From NCBI GenBank assembly GCA_018882975.1, contig VEQZ01000010.1:1-39718 (forward strand): 39,718 nucleotides of DNA, written 5' to 3'. Each line of letters starts with the position of its first letter. Within the stretch, counting starts at the first letter, position 1. The notes beneath the pieces are model-generated. The model was not told the origin of the DNA, searched no databases, and was given only the letters and a program-made list of their open reading frames with translations. The position numbers and the translations under genes were made by a program. This DNA is from Rhodocyclaceae bacterium (GTDB taxonomy: Bacteria > Pseudomonadota > Gammaproteobacteria > Burkholderiales > UBA3065). This document shows positions 17,307 through 26,200 of this stretch, in pieces.

Positions 17307-18845
17307 ATGACCGACAAGACCCCGGCCGCCGCGCCCGCCGCCACCGAGCCTGTGCTCGACGAGAACCAGATCATCGCCGAGCGGCGCGCCAAACTCGCCC
17401 GCCTGCGCAAGGTCGGCCCGGCCTTCCCCAACGACTTCCGGCCGCAGCACCAAGCCGCCGCCTTGCACGCGGCGCATGGCCACGTCAGCGCCGAGGACCT
17501 GGAGGCCACGCCGGTCCCGGCCTGCATCGCCGGCCGCATGATGCTCAAGCGTGTCATGGGCAAGGCCGCCTTCGGCACCCTGCAGGACGCCAGCGGCCGC
17601 ATGCAGATCTACGTGCAATTGGACGCCGTGGGCGCTGACGCGCTTGAGTCCTTCAAGCATTGGGACCTGGGCGACATCCTCGGTGTCGACGGCGTGCTGA
17701 TGAAGACGCGCACCGGCGAGCTGACCGTCAAGGCGACCAGCATCCGCCTGCTGACCAAGAGCCTGCGCCCTCTGCCCGACAAGTTCCATGGCCTCGCTGA
17801 TCAAGAGGTGAAGTACCGGCAGCGCTACGTCGACCTGATCGTCTCCGACGACACGCGTCGCACCTTCCTCGCCCGCAGCAAGATGATGTCGGCGATCCGC
17901 GCGCAGATGGTTGAGGCTGGCTTCCTCGAGGTCGAGACGCCGATGCTGCATCCGATCCCTGGCGGCGCTGCGGCCAAGCCCTTCGTGACGCACCACAACG
18001 CGCTCGATCAGGAGATGTTCCTGCGCATCGCGCCGGAGCTCTATCTGAAAAGACTCGTCGTGGGCGGGTTTGAACGTGTTTTCGAGGTCAACCGCAACTT
18101 CCGCAACGAAGGCCTGAGCCCGCGCCACAACCCCGAATTCACCATGATGGAGTTCTACGCGGCTTACACCGACTACGTGTGGCTGATGGACTTCACCGAG
18201 GCGCTGATCCGCCGCGCGGCGGTGGAGGCCACCGGCAGCGCGGTCATGCAGTATCAGGGGCGCGAACTCGACCTCGCGGCGCCGTTTGCGCGGCTGACCA
18301 TCGTCCAGGCCATCCGTGCGCACGCGCCGCACTACACCGAGGCCCAGCTCGCCGACACCGATTGCCTGCGCGGCGAGCTCAAGCGGCTCGGCACGGATGT
18401 CAACGGCCCGCAACTCAAGAACGCGGGCTTGGGCGCGCTGCAACTGGCGCTGTTCGAAGAGACCGCCGAGGCGCAGCTCTGGGCGCCGACCTTCATCATC
18501 GACTACCCGATCGAGGTGAGCCCGCTGGCGCGCGAGTCCGACACGCGGCCGGGCATTACCGAGCGCTTCGAGCTGTTCATTGTCGGCCGCGAGATTGCCA
18601 ACGGCTTCAGCGAGCTCAACGACCCCGAGGACCAGGCGGCGCGCTTTCAGGCGCAGGTCGCGGCCAAGGACGCCGGCGACCACGAGGCGATGCACTTCGA
18701 TGCCGACTACATCCGTGCCCTCGAGTACGGCCTGCCGCCCACCGGCGGCTGCGGCATCGGCATCGACCGCCTGGCCATGCTGCTGACCGACAGCCCGGCC
18801 ATCCGCGACGTGATCCTGTTCCCGGCGCTCAAGCGCGAGGGCTAG
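17307..18845 (+). CDS. lysS: lysyl-tRNA synthetase (class II)
   Basis: Charges tRNA-Lys with lysine. The 512-residue protein has an N-terminal OB-fold anticodon domain ([20 protein letters not shown], about residues 74-93), motif 1 around [15 protein letters not shown], motif 2 in [24 protein letters not shown] (from about residue 254) and motif 3 in [15 protein letters not shown] (from about residue 480). The ATG giving [10 protein letters not shown] is chosen; the frame is open upstream but that part is cysteine- and proline-rich and unlike the family. mnmC starts 3 bases after the stop, so the two form an operon, and a Cu+ ATPase gene follows 68 bases later. Confidence 0.96.
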   Translation: MTDKTPAAAPAATEPVLDENQIIAERRAKLARLRKVGPAFPNDFRPQHQAAALHAAHGHVSAEDLEATPVPACIAGRMMLKRVMGKAAFGTLQDASGRMQIYVQLDAVGADALESFKHWDLGDILGVDGVLMKTRTGELTVKATSIRLLTKSLRPLPDKFHGLADQEVKYRQRYVDLIVSDDTRRTFLARSKMMSAIRAQMVEAGFLEVETPMLHPIPGGAAAKPFVTHHNALDQEMFLRIAPELYLKRLVVGGFERVFEVNRNFRNEGLSPRHNPEFTMMEFYAAYTDYVWLMDFTEALIRRAAVEATGSAVMQYQGRELDLAAPFARLTIVQAIRAHAPHYTEAQLADTDCLRGELKRLGTDVNGPQLKNAGLGALQLALFEETAEAQLWAPTFIIDYPIEVSPLARESDTRPGITERFELFIVGREIANGFSELNDPEDQAARFQAQVAAKDAGDHEAMHFDADYIRALEYGLPPTGGCGIGIDRLAMLLTDSPAIRDVILFPALKREG

Positions 18846-18848
18846 GCG

Positions 18849-21074
18849 GTGCGGCGGCTGCAGCCCGGCCGCATGGTCCAGCAGGATGACGGCTCGCTGC
18901 TGGCGCCGGACTTTGGCGATACCTACGCCAGTCGGGCGGGCGCACTCGATCAATCCCGAGCGGTGTTCCTTGCTGGTTGCGGGTTGCCGGAGCGGTTGAC
19001 CGGGCGCCAACACACGGTGCTCGAGACGGGCTTCGGCACCGGGCTGAATGCGCTCGCGCTGGCGCAGGCGGCGCATGGGTCCCACGCGGCGCCTCCTGCC
19101 AGGGGGTGTTCCCGGTCAGCTCAGTCGGAAGTGGCGGGTGCCGCATATGCTGCTGGGTTGGCCGCCTCGGGCTGCCACGTGCATTACGTCGGCATCGAGG
19201 CGCATCCGCTCAGCCGCGATGACCTTGCTGCGGCGCTGGCGGCGTACGATGAGCTCTCGCCCTGGCGCGAGGCATTGCTGGCCGGCTGGCCACCCCCGAT
19301 GGAAGGCACCTATCGCTGGGCGCTGGGGCCGCGCTTCACGCTCACGCTGGTCTTGGGCGAGGTGCTGCCGGCCCTGCGCGAACTGGATGCGAGTGCCGAC
19401 AGCGTCTTCCTCGACGGTTTCGCGCCGGACCGCAACCCGGCCATGTGGACGACTGAGCTGTTGGCTGAAGTGGTCGCGCACTGTCGGCCCAGCGCTCGAA
19501 TCGCCAGTTGGTGTGTGGCCGGCGACGTGCGGCGTGCGCTGGCGGCGGTCGGTTGTGCGGTCGAGCGCAAGCCCGGCTTTGCGGCCAAGCGCGAGCGGTT
19601 GGAGGCGGTGGTGGATGAGCGGGTGCCCTTGCCACGGCAAAGCGAAGCAAATGAGCGCAGTCGCGATGGTTCCCGAGACGGGTTTGTTGTAGAGGCGGTA
19701 GGCAAATCGCCGGACTCGACCTTGGTGGGACGAGAGGCCGTCCAAGCGGGACCTGTGGACGGCGCGGATTCCATCCCCGACCGCGCGCTGGTCATCGGCG
19801 CCGGCATCGCCGGAGCCAGCGTGGCGGCGGCGCTGGCATTGCGCGGCATCGCGGTGACGGTGCTGGAGGCCGAGCGGCTGGCGGCAGGTGCCTCCGGCAA
19901 TCCGCTCGGCGTGGTGCGGCCGGAGCCGTCCGGGCTCGACCACCCCATCTCGCGTCTGACCGCAATGGGCACGCTCTGGCTGCGCGGCTGGCTCGAGGGG
20001 CGCTGGCGGGCGCGGTCGCTGGGTACCGGTGCCGAAGCCCAGCCGCCAACTGTTCACGCCGACCGCTGCGGCGCCATTCGCCTGCCGCGCGACGACAAGC
20101 ATGCTCGGCGTCTGCGCGAACACGCCGAGGCCTCTCCGCCCGAATGGATGCAGTGGCTCGGCGCGGCCGAGGCCTCGGATCGCGTTGGCGCGCCGGTGGC
20201 CGGCGACGGGGTGTGGATCGCCGAGGGCTGGAACGTGCGTCCGCCGGACCTCGTTGCCGCCTTGCTTGCTGCCTCGGGAGCTGCCGTGCTCGCGGGTCGG
20301 GTACGGTCAATTGCTCCGGCAGATGTCCCGACTGGCTCGCGTCTAGTCTCCAGCAACCATGCCTGCGTTACGCCGGGCGGCGACTCGCGCCCGGCTGACG
20401 GCACATACGTCCCAGTCACGACGGACGCTGTGCCCGAGCCCGGTGGCCTTGGACCGTCGGGGTCGGGCGGGCGCCCTGCCTGGCGCGTCACGCTTGGTGA
20501 CGGCACGACCACTGAATGGCCGTTAATCGTGATTGCCAACGCCTTCGGAGTGAGCGGTCACATCGCGCTGCCACTCCGCCACGTCAGGGGCCAGCTGTCC
20601 TGGACCGAAGGCGGCGATGGCGAAGTGCTGCAAGCCATCGTCTGCCGAGAGGGCTACGTCACCCCCGCGGTGGACGGGCGGAATATCGTCGGTGCGACCT
20701 TCCAACGCGACGATGCCGACCTCGCACCGCGTGACGAGGATGACCGTACCAACCAGTGGCGCCTGTCGCGTCTGCTACCGGGTTGGGCCGACCGGCCCCT
20801 CGGGCCGGCGCGGGTGTCGGTGCGCGCCGCGACGCCTGACCGGCTGCCTTTGGTCGGTGCGCTGGCACCCGGCCTGTACGCCAGTCTGGGCCATGGCAGC
20901 CGCGGCCTGACCTGTGCGCCGCTGTGCGGCGAACTGATCGCAAGCATGGTATGCGCGGAGCCGCTGCCGCTGCCGCGCGACCTTGTCCGCCGGCTCGACC
21001 CCCTGCGCTTTGGCGAGATCCAACCGAAGCAGATCCAAGCACAGCCGACCAATGTCAGAGAATCAGACGACTGA
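18849..21074 (+). CDS. mnmC: bifunctional tRNA mnm5s2U biosynthesis protein MnmC
   Basis: Completes the 5-methylaminomethyl group on the wobble uridine of several tRNAs. The N-terminal methyltransferase (about residues 1-260) has the SAM loop LETGFGTGLNALAL and VFLDGFAPDRNPAMW. The C-terminal FAD oxidase (from about 312) has VIGAGIAGAS, AAGASGNPLGVVRPE and DRLPLVGALAPGLYASLGHGSRGL. At 741 residues it is roughly 70 longer than E. coli MnmC (668). The excess appears as three poorly conserved inserts: about 76-108 in the methyltransferase, 262-310 in the inter-domain linker and 490-540 in the oxidase; the last two hold 8-bp inverted repeats. The start is GTG, 3 bases after lysS. Confidence 0.9.
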   Translation: MRRLQPGRMVQQDDGSLLAPDFGDTYASRAGALDQSRAVFLAGCGLPERLTGRQHTVLETGFGTGLNALALAQAAHGSHAAPPARGCSRSAQSEVAGAAYAAGLAASGCHVHYVGIEAHPLSRDDLAAALAAYDELSPWREALLAGWPPPMEGTYRWALGPRFTLTLVLGEVLPALRELDASADSVFLDGFAPDRNPAMWTTELLAEVVAHCRPSARIASWCVAGDVRRALAAVGCAVERKPGFAAKRERLEAVVDERVPLPRQSEANERSRDGSRDGFVVEAVGKSPDSTLVGREAVQAGPVDGADSIPDRALVIGAGIAGASVAAALALRGIAVTVLEAERLAAGASGNPLGVVRPEPSGLDHPISRLTAMGTLWLRGWLEGRWRARSLGTGAEAQPPTVHADRCGAIRLPRDDKHARRLREHAEASPPEWMQWLGAAEASDRVGAPVAGDGVWIAEGWNVRPPDLVAALLAASGAAVLAGRVRSIAPADVPTGSRLVSSNHACVTPGGDSRPADGTYVPVTTDAVPEPGGLGPSGSGGRPAWRVTLGDGTTTEWPLIVIANAFGVSGHIALPLRHVRGQLSWTEGGDGEVLQAIVCREGYVTPAVDGRNIVGATFQRDDADLAPRDEDDRTNQWRLSRLLPGWADRPLGPARVSVRAATPDRLPLVGALAPGLYASLGHGSRGLTCAPLCGELIASMVCAEPLPLPRDLVRRLDPLRFGEIQPKQIQAQPTNVRESDD
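19737..19763. repeat. 8-bp inverted repeat inside the mnmC linker insert
   Basis: GCCGTCCA and TGGACGGC flank an 11-base loop in the part of mnmC that encodes the linker between its two domains. A second short dyad, TTGCCACGGCAA, sits at 19629-19640 at the start of the same insert. Confidence 0.5.
20372..20395. repeat. 8-bp inverted repeat inside the mnmC oxidase-domain insert
   Basis: GCCGGGCG and CGCCCGGC flank an 8-base loop. Weaker pairing continues outward (TGCC and CGT on the left against ACG and GGCA on the right), giving a bulged dyad of about 40 bases in frame within mnmC. Confidence 0.55.
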
Positions 21075-21142
21075 ACGGGACGCAAGGGTGTCGGCTCCGT
21101 CATCCTTGACCGCCCTCTATCCGACCCGCACAGCCACTCCCG

Positions 21143-23506
21143 ATGCCGAGTACCACGCGCCCGCAAGACACGCTCGCTGCGCTTGATCTGCAGATCGAGG
21201 GCATGCATTGCGGCGGTTGCGCGCTGCGGTTGGAACGCGCGCTTGCCGCCGAACCGGGCGTTCGGCATGCGGAGGTGAATTACGCCACCGCCAGCGCGCA
21301 CGTCTTGCTGGCCGCCGAGATACCAAGTACGCAGGTGCCGGATGCTGCGCGTCTGGCGCAGGTGGTCGAGGCCAACGGTTACCGGGTCGTCGCCAGTGGC
21401 AGTCCTCAGTCCGGCGACGGGCGCGACCTATTGCTGTGGCTGTCGGTGGCTTGCGCCGTGCCATTTTTGGTCTCGATGCTCGCCATGGCCGCCAGCTGGC
21501 ATGCGCTCATGCTACCGCCGTGGGCCGAGTTCGCGCTGGCGACGCCGGTGCAGTTCGTGGCGGGCGCACGCTTCTACCGCGGTGCCTGGGCCTCGGTGCG
21601 CGGCGGGCTCGCCAACATGGATGTGCTCATCGCGCTGGGTACCACGGCGGCCTATGGGTTGAGCCTGTGGGGCTGGCAGACCGGTGGCGCGCTCTACTTT
21701 GAATCAGCGGTACTGATCATCGCGCTGGTACGTGTCGGCAAGCGTCTTGAGGAGCAGGCACGCGTGCGCGCCAACCGTGACCTGCGCGCGCTCATCGACC
21801 TCGCGCCACGGCGCGCGTGGATCGAGCGCGGGGGCGATTGGGTCGAAGTCGATGCGGTTAGCCTGCGCCCCGGCGACACCATTCGCGTGCCGACCGGCGA
21901 GGCGGTCCCGGTGGACGGCGTGCTGCTGGGACACGGCGCGGCGACCAGTGACCCCGGCGCAGACCTGTCCTCCCGCGACGCGCCTGAGGTGACCCTGCAA
22001 CTCGACGAGTCCATGCTCACCGGCGAGTCGCTGCCGGTCGAGCGCAAGCCGGGCGACACGGTCTTCGCTGGCACCCTCAACGCCGGCGCACTGTTCATGG
22101 CGCGCGCCACCGCCACCGGCCGCGACACCGTGCTGGCCGGCATCGTCCGCCGCGTGCGCGCGGCGCAGGCGGCCAAGCCGCCGATCCAGCGGCTGGCCGA
22201 CCGCATCGCCGGCGTCTTCGTGCCGGTGGTGGTCGGCATCGCCGTCGCCACCGCTGCCGTCTGGGCTTGGCTCGGCCAACCCGCCGCCGGCCTCGTCCAC
22301 GCCATCGCCGTGCTGGTCATTGCCTGCCCTTGCGCCTTGGGGCTTGCCACGCCAACCGCCATCCTGGTCGCGACGGGTCGCGCTGCGCGGCAAGGGTTGC
22401 TGTTCCGTGATGCCGCCGCGCTTGAGCACGCTGCTGCGCTGGAGGTTCTGGTGCTCGACAAGACCGGGACGCTCACCGTTGGAAAGCCGCAGGTTGTGGT
22501 GGTGGCGGGCTGGGGAGTTGCAGGGGCTGCCTCGGCATGCGACATCGCGCTGTCCCCAAGTAGGTCTGCAGAGGAGACTGAAGTTGGGCAGCAAGCAGCG
22601 ACATCAATCCCAACCGACCGCGATCACGACAGCGCCGCCGCCATCGCCTGGCAAATGGCCGCCGCCTCGACGCACCCGCTCGCCAAGGCCATCGCGGCGC
22701 ATCTCGAGCAACGCCGTGACCAGGGCGCCCCACCATCCACAGGCCGCGAGGGCGCCTCCGCGCCAAACGCACCCCCTCTCCGCACCCGAACCGTCCCCGG
22801 CCGCGGGGTGATGGCGCGGCTTGGCGACACCGAATGGGCGCTCGGCTCGGCCGACTGGATGGCGCAGCGCGGCACGCCGCTGCCCGATGTCTGGCTGGCC
22901 GCTGCCCGGGCGCGCGGCCTGAGCATCGTCGCGCTCGCCGACGGGCAGCGCGTGCGCATGGCCTGGGGGCTGGCCGACACGCTGCGTCCCGATGCCGAGC
23001 AGGCCGTGCGCGACCTCCGGCAGATGGGCCTGCAACTGGTGCTGCTCAGCGGTGACCACGCGGCGGCTGTGCGCCCAGTCGCGGAGCAGCTGGGTATTGC
23101 CGAATGGCGCGCCGGGGTCAGCGTGCAGGACAAGGCCGACACAGTGCAGGCACTGCGCCGCGAGGGCCCCAGCGAGGACCGCAGCGTCGGCATGGCCGGC
23201 GACGGCATCAACGACGCGCCGGCGCTGGCCGCGGCCTCGGTGAGCTTTGCCATGGCCGGGGGCTCGGCGGCGGCGATCGAGACTGCTGATGTGGTGCTCA
23301 TGCGCGACAGCGTCGCGGCCATCCCGCAGGCCATCGCGCTCTCGCGCACGACCCGCCGGCGCATCTGGCAGAACCTGGGCTTTGCCTTGGGCTACAACGT
23401 GTTGGCGATTCCGGCTGCGGCGGCGGGGCTGCTTACGCCGGCCATCGCGGCGGCGGCCATGGCGGCGAGTTCGCTGTCGGTGGTCGGCAACGCCCTTCGC
23501 CGCTAA
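21143..23506 (+). CDS. copA: P1B-type copper-exporting ATPase
   Basis: Pumps Cu+ out of the cytosol using ATP. The 787-residue protein has one N-terminal metal-binding domain with GMHCGGC (Cys23, Cys26), membrane helices from about residue 95, the actuator loop TGES (293-296), the transmembrane metal site CPC (395-397), the phosphorylation motif DKTGT (439-443), the nucleotide-binding HP (511-512) and GDGINDAP (686-693). The final helix contains [11 protein letters not shown], the M..SS signature of Cu+ transporters (P1B-1). A low-GC, unconserved insert (about residues 456-495) separates DKTGT from the N-domain, and smaller ones lie near 266-282 and 522-545. The substrate call is firm; no copper regulator is nearby. 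Confidence 0.88.
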   Translation: MPSTTRPQDTLAALDLQIEGMHCGGCALRLERALAAEPGVRHAEVNYATASAHVLLAAEIPSTQVPDAARLAQVVEANGYRVVASGSPQSGDGRDLLLWLSVACAVPFLVSMLAMAASWHALMLPPWAEFALATPVQFVAGARFYRGAWASVRGGLANMDVLIALGTTAAYGLSLWGWQTGGALYFESAVLIIALVRVGKRLEEQARVRANRDLRALIDLAPRRAWIERGGDWVEVDAVSLRPGDTIRVPTGEAVPVDGVLLGHGAATSDPGADLSSRDAPEVTLQLDESMLTGESLPVERKPGDTVFAGTLNAGALFMARATATGRDTVLAGIVRRVRAAQAAKPPIQRLADRIAGVFVPVVVGIAVATAAVWAWLGQPAAGLVHAIAVLVIACPCALGLATPTAILVATGRAARQGLLFRDAAALEHAAALEVLVLDKTGTLTVGKPQVVVVAGWGVAGAASACDIALSPSRSAEETEVGQQAATSIPTDRDHDSAAAIAWQMAAASTHPLAKAIAAHLEQRRDQGAPPSTGREGASAPNAPPLRTRTVPGRGVMARLGDTEWALGSADWMAQRGTPLPDVWLAAARARGLSIVALADGQRVRMAWGLADTLRPDAEQAVRDLRQMGLQLVLLSGDHAAAVRPVAEQLGIAEWRAGVSVQDKADTVQALRREGPSEDRSVGMAGDGINDAPALAAASVSFAMAGGSAAAIETADVVLMRDSVAAIPQAIALSRTTRRRIWQNLGFALGYNVLAIPAAAAGLLTPAIAAAAMAASSLSVVGNALRR

Positions 23507-23546
23507 ACTTGGCCGCCTTCAGACACCCGCCCCGCGCCCGCCTACC

Positions 23547-24194
23547 GTGACCGGCATCACACTCGCCCTCTCCAAGGGCCGCATCTTCGAAGAGACCATG
23601 CCCCTGCTCGAGGCGGCCGGCATCCGTCCGCTCGAGGACCCGGAATCGTCGCGCAAGCTCATCATCCCCACCGAGCGCGCCGATGTGCGCGTGCTCATCG
23701 TGCGCGCCACCGACGTGCCGACCTACGTGCAGCACGGTGCTGCGGACTTGGGCGTGGCCGGCCGCGATGTCCTGCTCGAACACGGTGGCGACGGCCTGGT
23801 GCAGCCGCTCGACCTGCAGATCGCGCGTTGCCGCATGATGGTCGCCTGCGCCGAGGGCTTCGATTACGCCAGTGCAGTGCGCTCCGGCGCGCGCCTGCGC
23901 GTGGCCACCAAGTACGTCTCGATCGCACGCGAGCACTTTGCCGCCAAGGGCGTCCACGTCGACCTGATCAAACTCTACGGCTCGATGGAACTGGCGCCGT
24001 TGGTCGGTCTGGCCGACGTCATCGTCGATCTGGTCTCGACCGGCGGCACGCTCAAGGCCAACAAGCTGGTGGCCGTGGAAGAAGTGATGCCGATCAGCTC
24101 GCGGCTGGTGGTCAACCGCGCCGCGCTCAAGCTGCGCCGCGCCGAGATCGACCCGATCATCCAGTGCTTCGCCGGCGCGCTGGCGCCCGCCTGA
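23547..24194 (+). CDS. hisG: ATP phosphoribosyltransferase, short form
   Basis: Catalyses the first committed step of histidine synthesis, joining ATP and PRPP. At 215 residues it is the short form that lacks the C-terminal regulatory domain; short HisG is known to need HisZ as partner, and no hisZ is present here. Family features include [24 protein letters not shown], and the PRPP-binding region [18 protein letters not shown]. The GTG start giving [12 protein letters not shown] is chosen over the longer open frame, which overlaps copA. The gene lies 40 bases after copA; no histidine-rich leader peptide is seen in that gap. A tight hairpin directly follows its stop. Confidence 0.95.
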   Translation: MTGITLALSKGRIFEETMPLLEAAGIRPLEDPESSRKLIIPTERADVRVLIVRATDVPTYVQHGAADLGVAGRDVLLEHGGDGLVQPLDLQIARCRMMVACAEGFDYASAVRSGARLRVATKYVSIAREHFAAKGVHVDLIKLYGSMELAPLVGLADVIVDLVSTGGTLKANKLVAVEEVMPISSRLVVNRAALKLRRAEIDPIIQCFAGALAPA

Positions 24195-24211
24195 ATCGCC
24201 CTTTGGGCGAT
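24195..24211 (+). other. perfect 7-bp hairpin directly after hisG
   Basis: ATCGCCC-TTT-GGGCGAT begins at the base after the hisG stop codon. There is no following T-run, so it may mark an RNA processing or stability point in the hisG-hisD transcript rather than a terminator. It resembles the hairpin after hisI (7-bp arms, TTT loop). Confidence 0.45.
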
Positions 24212-24303
24212 AAGCCCGCGCACCCGAGAACTCCGGCGAGAATCGACACTCACAAGCGGGGTTGTAGGTTTCCTGGCACCCGCGTCCTTTTAAGCAGACA
24301 CGC

Positions 24304-25602
24304 ATGTCCCTGATTCACCGACTCGACTCCCGCGACGCCGACTTCCGCCCGAAACTGACGGCGCTGCTGGCCTTCGAGGCGTCCACCGATGACGCCATCG
24401 AGCGTGCCGTTGCCGAGATCCTCGAGCGGGTGAGCCGCGAGGGCGATGCCGCCGTACTCGAATACACGCGCCGCTTCGATGGCTTGGACGCGCCGGACAT
24501 GGCCGCACTCGAACTGCCACGCGCCCAACTGCTGCGCGCCCGCGACGCGCTGCCGGTGCCCGAGCGCGAGGCGCTCGAACTCGCCGTGGACCGCGTCCGC
24601 ACCTACCACCAGCGCCAGTTGATGACCGACTGGGACTACACCGAGCCGGACGGCACGGTGCTGGGCCAAAAAGTGACCCCATTGGACCGCGCCGGCCTCT
24701 ACGTGCCGGGTGGCAAGGCCTCCTACCCGTCCAGCGTGGTGATGAACGCGGTGCCGGCCAAGGTCGCCGGTGTCGGTGAGCTGATCATGGTGGTCCCGAC
24801 CCCGCGCGGCGAGAAGAACCCGCTGGTGCTGGCCGCGGCGGCCGTCACCGGTGTCGACCGCGTGTTCACCATCGGCGGGGCGCAGGCGGTCGGCGCGTTG
24901 GCCTACGGCACGCAGACCATCCCGCAGGTCGACAAGATCACCGGCCCCGGCAATGCCTACGTGGCCTCGGCCAAGCGCCGCGTGTTCGGCACGGTGGGCA
25001 TCGACATGGTCGCCGGCCCATCCGAGGTGCTGATCATCTCCGACGGCCACGGCGACCCCGACTGGGTGGCCATGGACCTCTTCGCGCAGGCCGAGCACGA
25101 CGAACTGGCGCAGTCCATCCTGCTGTGTACGTGCGCCAAATTCATCGAACGCGTGCACAACAGCATCGAAAAGTTGCTGCCGACCATGCCGCGTGAGCAG
25201 ACCATCCGCACCTCGCTGGCCAATCGCGGCGCGTTGGTATTGGTGCAAAGTCTGGACGAGGCCTGCGACATCGCCAGCCACATCGCCCCGGAGCACCTCG
25301 AGATCTGCACCGAGGACCCACGCGCCCTGGTGCCCAAGATCCGCCATGCCGGCGCCATGTTCCTCGGCCACTACTCGGTGGAGGCGCTCGGCGACTACTG
25401 CGCCGGTCCCAACCACGTGCTGCCAACCATGCGCTCGGCGCGTTTCTCCAGCCCCTTGGGCGTCTACGACTTCCAGAAGCGGACCAGTATTTTGGAAATT
25501 TCGGAGGCCGGCGCGCAGGTGCTTGGCCGCGCTGCCAGCATCCTTGCCCACGGTGAGGGGCTGCAGGCGCATGCCAAGAGCGCTGAGTTCCGGCTGCGAT
25601 AG
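24304..25602 (+). CDS. hisD: histidinol dehydrogenase
   Basis: Oxidises histidinol to histidine in two NAD+-dependent steps with a bound zinc. The 432-residue length is standard. Family blocks are [84 protein letters not shown] (zinc region), IAPEHLEI (catalytic Glu-His) and [18 protein letters not shown]. The ATG follows hisG by 109 bases. The next gene, which is not a his gene, starts only 6 bases after the hisD stop, so the carbamoyltransferase module is probably on the hisG-hisD transcript. Confidence 0.97.
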   Translation: MSLIHRLDSRDADFRPKLTALLAFEASTDDAIERAVAEILERVSREGDAAVLEYTRRFDGLDAPDMAALELPRAQLLRARDALPVPEREALELAVDRVRTYHQRQLMTDWDYTEPDGTVLGQKVTPLDRAGLYVPGGKASYPSSVVMNAVPAKVAGVGELIMVVPTPRGEKNPLVLAAAAVTGVDRVFTIGGAQAVGALAYGTQTIPQVDKITGPGNAYVASAKRRVFGTVGIDMVAGPSEVLIISDGHGDPDWVAMDLFAQAEHDELAQSILLCTCAKFIERVHNSIEKLLPTMPREQTIRTSLANRGALVLVQSLDEACDIASHIAPEHLEICTEDPRALVPKIRHAGAMFLGHYSVEALGDYCAGPNHVLPTMRSARFSSPLGVYDFQKRTSILEISEAGAQVLGRAASILAHGEGLQAHAKSAEFRLR

Positions 25603-25608
25603 GTCGCC

Positions 25609-26028
25609 ATGTCTTCATCTGAATTCACCGCTCACCACCGCCCGGCTGAAGGCCCGTCGGAACGCAAGTTCGGGCTCACCATGGCTGTCGCGAGCCTGCT
25701 CATCGGCGCCCTCCCTTTGCTCGAGGCAGCCCCTCCCCGCTACTGGCTGCTCGCGGTGGCTGCTGCGTTTCTGGCGGCGGCCCTGCTTTGGCCTCGTGGC
25801 TTGGCGCCCCTCAACGCCGCATGGTTCAAACTCGGCGACCTGATGGCGCGGGTGGTCGGACCCGTCGCGTTGGGGGTGCTGTTTTTCGGTGTCATCACGC
25901 CGATCGGCGGCTTGATGCGGGCCTTGGGCAAGCGCCCGCTAAGCCTCTCGCCCGATCGCGGTTTGAAGACCTACTGGGTCGAGCGCGACCGCAACCCCTC
26001 GGCAGAAGCATTCCGGGACCAGTTCTGA
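25609..26028 (+). CDS. SxtJ-like membrane protein
   Basis: A 139-residue protein with a polar N-terminus (residues 1-20), two closely spaced hydrophobic segments (about 22-40 and 45-62), a third around 84-104, and a basic, tryptophan/tyrosine-containing tail (GLKTYWVERDRNPSAEAF). The pattern and the tail fit the SxtJ family, named from the saxitoxin cluster and often encoded beside carbamoyltransferases. No enzymatic motif is visible; it may anchor or assist the carbamoyltransferase at the membrane. It begins 6 bases after hisD and is followed by a DUF5989 gene after 16 bases. Confidence 0.7.
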   Translation: MSSSEFTAHHRPAEGPSERKFGLTMAVASLLIGALPLLEAAPPRYWLLAVAAAFLAAALLWPRGLAPLNAAWFKLGDLMARVVGPVALGVLFFGVITPIGGLMRALGKRPLSLSPDRGLKTYWVERDRNPSAEAFRDQF

Positions 26029-26044
26029 CCCCATTGGAGTACGC

Positions 26045-26194
26045 ATGAGTTTTGTCCGAGAGCTTTGGCGGTTCATCGTTGCCCGCAAGAAGTTCTGGCT
26101 GATACCGGTGATGCTCGTAATGGCATTGCTCGGATCCCTGATTGTTCTCGCTGAGGGCAGCGCAGTCGCGCCGTTCATCTACACGCTGTTCTGA
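26045..26194 (+). CDS. DUF5989 small membrane protein (49 aa)
   Basis: A 49-residue single-span protein beginning MSFVRELWRFIVARKKFW, with a hydrophobic helix at about residues 19-37 and ending PFIYTLF. The aromatic/basic amphipathic start, LIPVMLVMALLG helix and FIYTLF end match the DUF5989 family, which is usually found between an SxtJ-like gene and a carbamoyltransferase gene, as here. Its function is unknown; a small membrane adaptor is plausible. It is easy to miss because of its size, but the conserved end and tight spacing (16 bases before, 6 after) make it a confident gene. Confidence 0.82.
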   Translation: MSFVRELWRFIVARKKFWLIPVMLVMALLGSLIVLAEGSAVAPFIYTLF

Positions 26195-26200
26195 CGGTTC

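Noticed and set aside
17244-19085. Minus-strand open frame of 613 codons opposite lysS
   Set aside because: Antisense shadow of lysS; no motif, and LysRS motifs on the plus strand are complete.
23507-23546. Histidine leader peptide or attenuator before hisG
   Set aside because: The gap after copA is only 40 bases and has no run of histidine codons or alternative hairpins.
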